Below are positions 24,698-34,532 of a DNA stretch of 64,000 nt, piece after piece; positions within the stretch are counted from its first letter, which is position 1, and each line of letters starts with the position of its first letter. The notes beneath the pieces were generated by a model. That model saw nothing but the letters and a program-made list of their open reading frames with translations, was not told the origin of the DNA and made no database searches. Both the position numbers and the translations under genes were made by a program. The stretch covers positions 62,001 to 126,000 of the forward strand of contig MU394097.1 in the NCBI GenBank assembly GCA_022578605.1, written 5' to 3'. The stretch is from Camillea tinctor. Its lineage: Eukaryota > Ascomycota > Sordariomycetes > Xylariales > Xylariaceae.

Positions 24698-25267
24698 ATG
24701 GAACAACAGATCAGGGGTCCAGCAGACCTAGCCCAGAATCGCCAAAACCAAAGACAATGCCGTGCTCGGAAGAAGGAGTATGTCGCAGCTTTAGAAGCAC
24801 GTCTACGACAATATGAGGCGAGTCAAGTCCAGGCCAACCTCGATATGCAGCAAGCCGCCCGTGCCGTAGCTTGGAAGAACGAGCGTCTTCTCATGCTCCT
24901 TGATCGACACGGTGTGACGCGGGAGGAAATCGACGCTTTCCTTCAGCTACCCGATGAGCAGGTCCGAGAAGTATCAACCTCGGAGGGTAGCGGTCACGAT
25001 ACATCATCGCTATCTAAGATACCAGATAGCCAAGCTACTGCCACTTCATGCGGCAGTCAGCCAGCAAGTCACGGACTGTGCACCAAAACAACAGATGAGA
25101 GCTCAGACTCGCTTTCCACTTCTTGTGATGCTGCCGCCAGTATTCTTGCTAATCTGAAGGGCCACGATGATACCGTACGGGCACGTGAGGTACTGGGATG
25201 CGGGAGCGAGAAGGATTGTCACATCAAAAACACGCATTTATTCCAGCTAATGGACGAAGCGGCGTAA
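24698..25267 (+). CDS. bZIP transcription factor, candidate arsenic regulator
   Basis: This is a small nuclear DNA-binding protein (189 aa, single exon, ATG at 24698). The basic region at about residues 13-26 reads NRQNQRQCRARKK, matching the bZIP Asn-x6-Cys-Arg pattern, and is followed by a heptad-like dimerisation helix (EYVAALEARLRQYE, then VAWKNERLLMLLDRHGV). The rest is polar and probably disordered, with six Cys between about residues 118 and 175 (including LGCGSEKDC). Its stop lies 57 nt from the ACR3 stop, in convergent orientation. In yeast the bZIP factor Arr1/Yap8 sits beside the arsenite pump gene and senses arsenite through cysteines. A similar role here is an inference from position and cysteine content, because this bZIP is not of the AP-1-like Yap type by its basic region. 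Confidence 0.85.
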   Translation: MEQQIRGPADLAQNRQNQRQCRARKKEYVAALEARLRQYEASQVQANLDMQQAARAVAWKNERLLMLLDRHGVTREEIDAFLQLPDEQVREVSTSEGSGHDTSSLSKIPDSQATATSCGSQPASHGLCTKTTDESSDSLSTSCDAAASILANLKGHDDTVRAREVLGCGSEKDCHIKNTHLFQLMDEAA

Positions 25268-25324
25268 ATTAAACATCACTAATCAGCGCCTTAATCAGAT
25301 AATGTATATACATATATCTCATCC
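25268..25324. terminator. Shared 3' intergenic of convergent bZIP and ACR3 genes
   Basis: Only 57 nt separate the two stop codons. The segment is AT-rich with TATATACATATATC, so the two transcripts probably overlap at their 3' ends. Confidence 0.5.
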
Positions 25325-26883
25325 TCAGTCTTTCCAGGCCCGTTTGTTCCCAATCCATCGCACAACGTACACCAGTCCGAGCATAACCGGCACTTCGATA
25401 AGCGGTCCAACCGCAGAGGCCAGTGCCTGGTCGCTATGAGGACCATAAGTCGCAATCGCCACGGCGATAGCGAGTTCAAAATTGTTGCTGGCCGCCGTGA
25501 AGCTCTGAGTAGTGCCAAGCGCATAGCCGAACCCACACCGGTACGTTGCCCATAGGGTCGCGAAGAAAATGATAACAAAATACAAGATGAGCGGGACCGC
25601 GACCCGGACAACCGAAACGATCTGGTGGACGACCTGGTGCCCCTGGTACGCAAAGAGCACCACTATCGTGTACAGCAGCCCGATCAGCGACCAGGGCGCC
25701 ACGAGCCGCAAAAACACCCTCTCGTACCACTCCGCCCCCATCAGCGCGCGCAGCGCGAACCGCGACACCGTCGCCGCGCCCAGAGGAATCCCGAGGAAGA
25801 CCGCGACGCTGGTGGCGACGACGTCGTACGGCACGTCCGCCGCCCCGGACTCGTGGCTGATGATGCGGATGAAGAACACGGCTAGGGGCGCGAAGAGCAC
25901 GATCTGCAGGATCGAGTTGATGGCCACGAGGATGGCGCAGTATTCGCCGTCGCCGCCGGCCAGGCCCGTCCATATGAGAACCTATGAGTTATACTCGGTT
26001 AGGATACATGTGAAGGCTTTTTTTTTTTTTTTTTTTTTACTCACCATAGCTATGCACCGGCCGAGCCCGACTAGGATGAGTCCTACCCGGAGTTCGGGCT
26101 CGTCGGGGAGACACGCCCACGCGAGAGCAAGCTGCGGTGCGTTAGTAACTTTTGTGTCAGGACATTTTGCATGAGCGAGAGCAGGAGCAGGAGCTACTAA
26201 GCCGAGCAAGGTAGGCTGGCACATACCATGAGAAAGGGCGCCACGACCCAGTTCACCAAGACACTGAAGCCGATCTGCTTCCACACGCCGCGGTGCGCGA
26301 ACACCTCGGGCAGCGTCTCGTATCGCACCTTACAGAGGATGGGGTACATCATGACGAGCAGCCCGACAGCTAAGCACGGTCCCTTTTATTAGCCACATAC
26401 ACACAAGCACTTCTATGTTTAACCATCCCCCCAAACTTCCCGTGATCGAAGTTTACGAGTATTTTTCTTTTCTTCGTAAGGAGAGAGGGGGGTTTGGAAC
26501 CGCTGAGCGACTAAAGAAAAAGGAGTGGAAAAGGGAAGAGACAAAATACCTATAGGCACCGAAACCCCCACGAACCGCCCCCGGTCCAGCGCCCCCTCCA
26601 CCCCGGGCACGTAGTTGCCCAGCAGGATCCCCACCACCATGGCCAGCAGCACCCATACCGCGAGGAAGCGGTCGAGCCAGCCGAGGGACCGCAGGGCCGA
26701 CTGCTTTTGAGTCTTCTGATGTCCGGAAGGTGCAGGGGGGTCGTTATCTTTGCTGCTGCCCCCCTGGCGCTCTAGGTCTGGATCTGAGTTTGGGTTTGAC
26801 CTTGGGGACGATAGGATGGGGATGGCACTGGGTTTTGTGGCCTCGGTGGGAAGGGGTGTGATGTGGTTTTGCTTCTCGGACAT
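25325..26883 (-). CDS. ACR3-type arsenite efflux transporter
   Basis: This is a plasma-membrane (or vacuolar) arsenite/antimonite exporter of the bile/arsenite/riboflavin transporter superfamily. The CDS joins 26883-26550, 26369-26227, 26131-26045 and 25981-25325 (406 aa, the usual ACR3 length). All three introns (180, 95 and 63 nt) restore the frame. An approximately 65-residue polar N-terminus is followed by about ten hydrophobic helices, beginning LDRFLAVWVLLAMVVGILLG. Exon 3 ends in GRCIAM, with the invariant ACR3 cysteine at residue 185, continuing VLIWTGLAGGDGEYCA. The conserved TQSFTAASNNFELAIAVAIA segment lies in exon 4. The intact cysteine suggests function. It is convergent with the bZIP gene at 24698-25267. 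Confidence 0.94.
26018..26038 (-). repeat. 21-nt A tract inside an ACR3 intron
   Basis: The 63-nt third intron (26044-25982) contains a run of 21 A on the sense strand (T on the plus strand), starting five bases after the donor GTGAG and followed by a CTAAC branch site. One third of the intron is a single homopolymer. Confidence 0.85.
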
Positions 26884-29100
26884 GGTGGTGGGTTGCTGGC
26901 CTTGAGGTTGGGGAGGTAGGTTAGTTCAAGTAAGTTGAATAAGACAATAGAGTAAGTCCTTAGGTTAGTAGATATGAGTCGAAAACCTATTCGTCCACTT
27001 TTGATTTTGGAAAAAAAAAAAAGAAAGAAAAGAGGAAGGAATAATTCAAGTAAAAGAATCCAGCTTTTTATGCCCGCCTAGTACTACTTTCTTTCCAGCC
27101 TTTCGTTATATAATGACAAAACTTAAGCATTGAACGTAACCTTAGCGATGCGGTAGAGCAATCACGGTATTGAGTACAGACACCGTCGTATATCAATAGG
27201 ACAAAAGGCAGGGTCAACTTGGCTGCATAGAAAAGTGAAATCCCCACCTTGGCCAATCAGAAGAGGGGCGTGACAGTTCCCTCTTCCGTGTGGGGCTCTG
27301 TTCAATGGAGTTGCCATGCATACTAGACGGGTGAGAAGATCAATATTGACATTAGAAATAGAAACTAGCTAAGTAAGCGATGCCAAATAGTATATAGGTT
27401 ATGTAAAATTAACTGTTTGATCCTTTTCCTCTTGACATCTTCCTTCTCATATAAGAAGCAGTTAATTAACTAGTCAGGTTTTTAGTCTCTATTTCCAATC
27501 ATTGGCCTCTCTGTACGTAAAAGCTTCAAGATATTGACATATCGACACAACTTAATCAATCGCAGAAAGCAGGTAGCTTAGATGATGGATAGGTTATAGC
27601 CTATCTATCTAATCTGGGTTCAATGGTTTAACTTATTTTATGTTTATCCTTTTGTCATTCCTTTTATCAATCCATAAAAACTATCAATTAATAGCAATCA
27701 GGCCAGAATAGTAGAACAAGACCAACAGCGTAAAAAAAAAACATCTCTCCCAACTTTAACATAACCCATCTCCGTTATACTACCACCAGCCTCAACATCT
27801 CATATCAACCGCCCTTCAAACAAAACGACTACTAACCTAGATTAGATAACAATTATTCTAACCTACTTCCCTGCTAACACCCAGGTAATCTGCATCCCCC
27901 CACCACTTAGTTAGGTACCCAGACACACCCTCTCAACCACCCGGCATGTCCGCCCTGCAATCTGACCTCTCGTTACTTTTCTCCGTTCTACGAGCTTCGA
28001 TCCCATCCCCTCATCAAATTCGCAGCAAAGACAAGAGAGAGAGAACGCCTCAAACCAAAACCACAGTTTAAACAAGAAGAAAAAGGCTGCAGACTGGGGG
28101 TAGGCATGAGTGGGTAAAATTCCCTGGGTAGTACGTTGGGCACCTAAGTAATGTGGAAGATAAAAACAGCCGCCGGAGGAATCGACTCCTTGCATCGGGT
28201 ATGGTGGTACCAGCAGCAAGAGTCTGGTACCCAGGTTCCCGGGCCGGTGGGGATTGTGAGTTTGAAAATTTGATGAGGGAACTTGAGGGAAACAGGTTAA
28301 CGGCATAACATACATGTATGTATATATATATATAGTGTTCTATTATCTATTTAACTATGTATGCAGGTGAGAAAAGAGCAAAGCTGTAAATTTATTCGAT
28401 TTCTTATGTTTGCCCACCTTCTATATAACCTAGGGTAAGTATCGTACGTGAAATCTTTATCCACCAGGCCAACAACAACATTCTTAGTTGTTTGCGCTAA
28501 AGAAACCCTCCTTTTGCTACCATGATCCCGGGTCCCTTAGCGCAAGGCAAGTCTGGGAGCGCGTGCCAGATCCCTGCTATTGGCAGCGTAGGCTATTTCA
28601 GGATTTACCTTCCCATTTCTTCTTGTCTAGGCGGCTGCTCGCTGACCACGCGTGATAGACCTTCGAATGGGAGAGCAGAACACGCTCTCTTTGAGCGTAC
28701 TCCTGACATCAACTCTTGTTGTGGACAAGGGGATAACCTAGACATATCGGGACATAGCACTGCATGGTTTCATCATGGTCAAGTCAGATCCAACATCGAA
28801 GACTAGAAGTAGTACCGGTCTGACTGTGTAGATGCACATATCGCATCGACAATAAATATCGTGGTTTGCCGCACGTCCGTCTCATTCCAGTGTGGTTCGC
28901 CCTTCTTTCTTCCCTCTTTCCGGATATAGAAAAGTCCAGTAAACAGCGTTTCGAATTATCGCTGTTGGTCCATGTGTAGATATCATCTTACGTTATCTGT
29001 TTGTCCTCCCCTTTTCTGTATAAGACGCTTGCGTGGTAACACCATAAGAGTCGCTTCGTTCCGACCTACCTGTACCATATTCGGATATACCCTCGTTGTG
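26884..29100. other. Intergenic region, ACR3 promoter side
   Basis: This is 2.2 kb of mostly AT-rich DNA. A TATATATATATATA run lies at 28321-28334. The best ORF, 28522-28806 (94 codons), starts at ATG and has moderate complexity, but resembles nothing I recognise and has no splice partner. I do not call it a gene. Confidence 0.5.
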
Positions 29101-30096
29101 ATGATGTTGAGGTTATTTGGGACGATAATATTCTCGGCGCGCATAGCGCTGGGTGTCACCTGCTACGACTTGAACCGGAACCCGGCCAGCAACCTCCTCC
29201 CGTGCGATACGACTGCGGACGGCGTGACCTCGCATTCGACTTGTTGCAATCATGGAGATGTCTGCTTAGCCAGCGGGATGTGTCTATCAACCCAGGATTC
29301 ACTGATTGGGAGACTGTTCTGGATCAACGGATGTACGGACAAGAGCTTCAAATCCGACCGTTGCTTTCCCCAACTATGTCGAGGTGAGAAGGAACGTTTA
29401 CTAGCTGCCACATTTACTTGAGACCTTTTTTTTTTACTTCCTCCTGTTCATTATGCTCACCACGAAAGGGTACCAGACCAGATAGGCGTAGGGTTTCAAC
29501 TGACAAATCTCATCGCCTGCGATGCCGACCATTGGTGCTGCACGGGCAACGGTGAAAATTGCTGCAATGGCACCAACACAGTGGTGCTCGACCAGGGAGT
29601 AGGAACAGCCGTTCGGCAGCTACCGTTTGTCACGGATGCGACAAGCTCAAGTTCGAGCTCGAGCTTGAGCTCAACGAGTAGCAGTAGCACTTCGTCTACC
29701 TCCACGACGAGCTCTATCACTTCTGCCCCAGCACTTAGCACCAGTAGTAGCTGCGAGCAGCCCGGGCCCAACATCGAGGCATCTCCGATAGGACTCATAA
29801 CCGGTTTGGCGGTGGTGGGGGCGGCGTTGGTGGTCGCGCTGATGGCTATATGGTTTTTGGTGGTGCGGCTCCGGAGGCTGAAAAGCGAGGCGGGATCTTC
29901 AGCTTCTGCTCCCGGGCCAGCCCCCACTCCGAGCACTCAGTACGCTATTCCGTATCATGGTAACGGCCACACGCAGGCATCATCCGGTTCACAGATGGGG
30001 GATATACCCCAGGGGAAGGCACCCGAGTACTACCAGCCGAGGCAAGCTCCACATGAGTTGTACGGGTACGTGAATTCAAGAGAGCTAAATGGATGA
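29101..30096 (+). CDS. Cys-rich single-pass surface membrane protein
   Basis: This is a hypothetical secreted-then-anchored protein of a type common in Pezizomycotina. The CDS joins 29101-29383 and 29477-30096 (300 aa); the 93-nt intron (GTGAGA...CCAG) joins PQLCR to DQIGVGF in frame. The ATG at 29101 was chosen because it starts a signal peptide (MMLRLFGTIIFSARIALGVTC). The ectodomain has regularly spaced cysteines (STCCNHGDVCLASGMC, INGCTD, then HWCCTGNGENCCNG). A Ser/Thr-rich stalk follows (about 149-187), then a transmembrane helix at about 199-224 (IGLITGLAVVGAALVVALMAIWFLVV), a basic stop-transfer (RLRRLK) and a cytosolic tail ending HELYGYVNSRELNG. The architecture resembles wall-stress sensor proteins, but there is no WSC signature and the ligand is unknown. 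Confidence 0.82.
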
Positions 30097-31739
30097 TGAG
30101 GGTGATGGTGATGGTGATTTTTTGGGGGGGAGTGGGAAGCAAAAAAGAAAAGAAAAAAAGGGAGGGGAGTGGGAGTGGAGAGATAGATATCTGGGTATAG
30201 ATTATTGACAAATCACTGGTATCTAGGTCTCTAGATCGTAAAGGAAAGGAGGGAAAAGGAGGGAAGGAATGATATCAGGTACGTAGAGTTCAAAAGTTGA
30301 ATCAAGTTCATTATGATGTACTTACCTAGGTAATGTACCTACTTAGGTAACCTATATACATAGTGCGGAGCATGTTACGGAGTATAGTACAGAGTATAGT
30401 ACGGAGTACCCGACCCTACCTACATGATGTATTGGGTACGAATGCGAGAAGGTTCAAGTTGTGGTGTTAACTTGCATCTTGGATCGAATCTAGGAAAAGT
30501 TAAAATCCATAGGATGACGATTTAGGTTGATATTTTAGTGGATTGATCTGATTCAACGTCCGTTTTATCCCGGCTTCATTGTCTGATGTTATGTCGCGTG
30601 CCTAGCCAATTAGCGTGGCATAGGTACCTAAGAGCTCTTATCTTATCATCGCATATGTTAGGCATACTGTAATGTAATGTAGTATGTATGTATATATGTA
30701 TGTATGTCAATATGTACCTCTTTACCCCGCAAATGCCCGAAGACGTTGCAGGGCTACCTAAATCTTTCCACCGTTTCCACCTTTTCCACTTTTTCCATGA
30801 CACTACACCAGAGATAGTACCTAAGACAGTGGACAGGAGCATACAATCCGCACCCCTCTCCCTCTCCCCCCCCACAACCTTAGGTACCCTTACTAACTTA
30901 CCTAACATAGTAACCTACATAGTACCTACCCTTTTCCTCCCCTTCCCTTCCCCTCCACCACCTCCACATCTACACACATCCCATATCTATCCACATCCAC
31001 CACCACCACCACCAACACCTCCTCCTCTTCTCCTTCTCCTCTTCCAATGTTCTTCCAACCTCGTCCAATCTCCATCGTCTTTCCCATTACCACTAACCTA
31101 ATAAACGCACTATTTTAACTAAACAATTCAATACCTACCTCCAATATTTCCCTTCCCCCCCTTCGACCGGTAACTGCGGATGCGGAGGCGTATTAGTTCT
31201 TTTTTTATTTTTGCCTCCTCACTTACAGCTATCTACTTCCAGTAGTTAAGAACTGAGTTGGCTGGCGTCTTTTTTTAGTTTCATCGCCTTCCTACTTCCT
31301 ACCATCTACTCTTCTTTTTCCTTGCCTTCTTCTTCTTACCTCCCTAGTGCTGTGTGATACCCGCGAGTAGACTTCACATGTGAACCATCGATACAACTAC
31401 AAACACAGAGATACATACGCAACGCACACGACAGCAAGCAGTGGTAAAATACCACTCATATGATACCGTCGTTACGTTTTTCGTAAGGCAAAAAAAGAGC
31501 GTAGCCCTCGTGCACCTTGTACGTAAGTATATTTTACTTGTATAAGTCCCGTCTGCTTTCAGGCGTCAAAAACCCTCGTTTGTTACCACCTACTAGTGGC
31601 ATCATTCATTTCCTTTACTTCACTTTCATTGTCTTTTACTTCCCTCATTCCTTTGTCTGTAGCTAATGTGTGCCTTTTTTCTCAGCACGCGGATACCTAG
31701 TTTCTATAGAATGCATTCATCGTGACCGACTCCATCAAC
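30097..31739. other. Intergenic region with promoter-like sequence
   Basis: This 1.6 kb region includes repeats of TACGGAGTA/TACAGAGTA at 30374-30408, ACCTAGGTAA palindromes at 30322-30352 and long CT/CCA-rich tracts at 30920-31080. The pyrimidine-rich part before 31700 is typical of fungal core promoters. No gene is supported. Confidence 0.5.
31711..31725 (+). promoter_or_regulatory. Four-codon upstream ORF
   Basis: ATGCATTCATCGTGA lies in a different frame and ends 14 nt before the main ATG at 31740. It is the nearest upstream ATG. If the transcript starts upstream of 31711, it could reduce initiation at the main start. The transcript start is not known. Confidence 0.45.
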
Positions 31740-34532
31740 ATGTTGTCTCAAGCTCTTTGCCGAACATCCCCTCGTGTCGGGTCACTACAGGCAAATGCTA
31801 CCGCTCATAATATCCTATGTCCTACGGTTGCCTCATCTTTGAGCACCCGTCACCGTCAGCAGACCCGTGCCTACCGTTTTCGCTTCTCCTCCTCCTCCTC
31901 CACATACATTGATCCCAAGCTCTTAAGGGAACTCCAGCGTCAACGCAGACTGCTCAAGTCCAAATTTGCTGAGAAGGGCCGCAAGACTCCTTGGGAGGAG
32001 AGGTGCGATTCAGACCGTCACGACCATGACTCCTCCGCAGCTCACGCTAAAAAGGCGTCGGAACACCACCATGCACCCGAACCACGCTCCCATATGTCAT
32101 CTAGTGACGGCTTCTGGAGTAATTACGATTCTTGGAGATCACAAGTAGACCAAGTGGTTGACCGTTGGAGCAAGGAAGCATCCGAGGGTATCGACCGTAT
32201 GAATATCTCAGCTAGTTCACGACTAAGCGCCAACCCTGCCACCAACCCGGAAAGCCAGGATAGCGTCAAAGCGAGGGAGCCACCCGTCGAGGAAGAATAT
32301 GTATTTGACCCTATCACCAACCGTAAGGTCCTGAGGCAGAGCTACGGCCATATCCCGACTAAAGAGGAATATCCCAGGTCAGCAGCTCCATGGCATGCAG
32401 TCGGTTCGTCTGATGGCATTGGTTCAGCTCCGCTAGAAGAGCACAAGCCAGTCTATTCTGACGGTGGACCACCTGCGTCCGAGCTTAACAAGTACGATCA
32501 AGTCGAGCTGGATGAATGGGTGCCGGAAGGTCATGCTTCCGACCCAAGATCCGTACGAGCTACTCGCTCGTCTAGTGAGCCAGGAGTGTGGACCGAGGAA
32601 TATGCTTTAAATCACTTACCTCCAGAGGAGTCCCCCGAGGAAGTATATGAAGATATCGAAAAGTATAAGCATATCAAATATGATGAGGCCGACCTACATG
32701 ACGCAGAATCTCACCCCGGACACAGTGAGCCCTTAACAGAACAAGATGTATTGAGGCAGAAGGAGCTAGACCAATACGGCCCCTATAAGTACCATGAGGA
32801 CGTCGGCCAACCGGAGCCAGCCACGAAATATGACGATCTCGAAAAGTACCGGTCTTACGATTATGAAGAAACGAAGCCTTTAGATGACGCAGCTCCCAAG
32901 TATGACGATCTGGACACTTACAGGCCGACTGAATTCAAGGACAACGTAGAGGACGGTGAACCATTTCAGCAATACGGAGACCTGGAAAAATACAAATCTT
33001 TTAGATACCAGGAGATGGATGGGAATGCATCTCTTGAGCGGGATTCAGTTGCAGAGAGCCTTAAGGAATACGACGGCAAGGATCAAGAGGTAGATTCAGC
33101 CTACGCAACTGAGTCACCCAATGCCACCTCTTCAGAGCTATACTCCAGTATGGAAGAGCCTAACAGAGGAGCTGTCGCTTCTGAGTCGGAGCCAGATCCC
33201 ACCTCCTTGTCGATGCCTTGGGGAAATAGTTGGGATGACCCAAAGGATGATGCCCGTAGAGAGCTAGAACAATCCATGGACAAGAATAACGAACTTTCCG
33301 ACGCTCTAGACCGAGAAGCCATTGAGAGGATTCGAGATATCCGCAGCAACAGTGTCCCTTATCAAAAGGAGGAGCAGGTACGCTCCGATGACAATCGCGC
33401 TATAGATCATCCAGACGAGAACGCAGGGTTTTGGGACGCCACTTCTCTACTTAAGCGCAGGGTAGTAGTAGACCCTTCGGGGTCAGCCTACGAACAAGAG
33501 GTCCAAGCAGAGGTTCAAGAAGCTGAGAAGAGTTACGCGGATGATCTCACCAATGCTACTAATGCCTCGAAGCTTGAACCGGCATTAGATCGTTGGGAAT
33601 CGCAAGCTGTCAACAGCTCCCCAAAAACTGATTCTCCAGGAGAAACATCCCCAGACTCTTATTCGCAAGAGCCACAGGGCCTAGAAACGTCATTTTCTGA
33701 TGAGTGCGGTGAGAAGTCGACGCCAGTTTATGCGACGACGTACGGCGAAACAGATCATAAGGACCTAGGACCTGCTGCTGTTGAAACAGAGCCAGTGTCA
33801 GATCCGTTCATCACATCTGATGCATCATACGATAGGGACCCTGAGATTGACGGGTTCCCTCGAGCTTCGGCGTCAGAACCGGCTACCCAGCAAAAATCCT
33901 TCGAAGAAAATGGACCTACTGTTTACAAGATTCTGGCTTACGACCCTACCATGCAGAGCATTAACATTGCGGAGACTACCTCGGTTGTACCTGACCAGGC
34001 ATCTCCGTTAACTCCGACTGAAGTGCTCCTCCGACTATCGAATCCCACCAAGTTTTTTCCTCATTTTGCACCTTTACAAGCAGAGGGGTTCGAAATTGTC
34101 TCGGGTAGCGGAGACGTCCTTGTCTTCCGTAAAGTCCGGCCAGGTCAGAATGGTGCCAAGGATCAAGACGCAGTCAATCCCATCGACATGATGGGCAAGC
34201 CATCTGGGCCATCCGGTTTGCTTAACGCTGCCGAGTTCGCGTCCCCCACCGGCTTTGTCAACTATAACATGCCGCCGGTCGAAGGAGAGACGCAAGAGGG
34301 AGCATCATCATCACGCTTCCGCTCCAACATCGACGTCAGGCGCGAGGAACCAGTTTTCAGCGGACCCAAGCCAGCTACCAGCGAGGAGGCGCCCAAGAAG
34401 AAGAAACGCGGTGCCGTCAAGAGAATGGTGTTCGCGGGTACCTGGGTCGCTGGGCTCTCGTATGCCATCGGCGTCGTCAGCGAGTACTTTGCTACTGGAG
34501 GGACCGATGGCAAGGGACCTAATGGGTTCTGA
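31740..34532 (+). CDS. Mitochondrial Ser/Thr-rich repeat protein
   Basis: This is a hypothetical fungal mitochondrial protein of 930 aa in a single exon. I chose the ATG at 31740 because it opens a basic, Ser/Arg-rich presequence (MLSQALCRTSPRVGS, then TRHRQQTRAYRFRFSSSSS). Residues about 302-425 hold five imperfect copies of a motif of the form Y-x-D-L-x-K-Y-x-x-x-x-Y/F-x-E (for example YDDLEKYRSYDYEE and YGDLEKYKSFRYQE). A globular segment follows near the C-terminus (PTVYKILAYDPTMQSINIAE, then TPTEVLLRLSNPTKFFPHF and GFEIVSGSGDVLVFRKV). The protein ends with KKKKRGAVKR and one membrane helix (about 895-915). This fits an inner-membrane protein with a large soluble domain. Similar proteins in other ascomycetes are, from memory, annotated only as serine-threonine rich. 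Function is unknown. Confidence 0.85.
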   Translation: MLSQALCRTSPRVGSLQANATAHNILCPTVASSLSTRHRQQTRAYRFRFSSSSSTYIDPKLLRELQRQRRLLKSKFAEKGRKTPWEERCDSDRHDHDSSAAHAKKASEHHHAPEPRSHMSSSDGFWSNYDSWRSQVDQVVDRWSKEASEGIDRMNISASSRLSANPATNPESQDSVKAREPPVEEEYVFDPITNRKVLRQSYGHIPTKEEYPRSAAPWHAVGSSDGIGSAPLEEHKPVYSDGGPPASELNKYDQVELDEWVPEGHASDPRSVRATRSSSEPGVWTEEYALNHLPPEESPEEVYEDIEKYKHIKYDEADLHDAESHPGHSEPLTEQDVLRQKELDQYGPYKYHEDVGQPEPATKYDDLEKYRSYDYEETKPLDDAAPKYDDLDTYRPTEFKDNVEDGEPFQQYGDLEKYKSFRYQEMDGNASLERDSVAESLKEYDGKDQEVDSAYATESPNATSSELYSSMEEPNRGAVASESEPDPTSLSMPWGNSWDDPKDDARRELEQSMDKNNELSDALDREAIERIRDIRSNSVPYQKEEQVRSDDNRAIDHPDENAGFWDATSLLKRRVVVDPSGSAYEQEVQAEVQEAEKSYADDLTNATNASKLEPALDRWESQAVNSSPKTDSPGETSPDSYSQEPQGLETSFSDECGEKSTPVYATTYGETDHKDLGPAAVETEPVSDPFITSDASYDRDPEIDGFPRASASEPATQQKSFEENGPTVYKILAYDPTMQSINIAETTSVVPDQASPLTPTEVLLRLSNPTKFFPHFAPLQAEGFEIVSGSGDVLVFRKVRPGQNGAKDQDAVNPIDMMGKPSGPSGLLNAAEFASPTGFVNYNMPPVEGETQEGASSSRFRSNIDVRREEPVFSGPKPATSEEAPKKKKRGAVKRMVFAGTWVAGLSYAIGVVSEYFATGGTDGKGPNGF
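32643..33014 (+). repeat. Five degenerate tyrosine-rich protein repeats
   Basis: The encoded motifs are YEDIEKYKHIKYDE, LDQYGPYKYHED, YDDLEKYRSYDYEE, YDDLDTYRPTEFKD and YGDLEKYKSFRYQE, separated by spacers of roughly 10-30 residues. The DNA of the copies has diverged, so this is an old protein repeat and not a recent tandem duplication. Confidence 0.8.

Noticed and set aside
28522..28806. 94-codon ORF with ATG start
   Set aside because: Moderate complexity, but no family resemblance, no splice partner and no composition contrast; not enough to call a gene.
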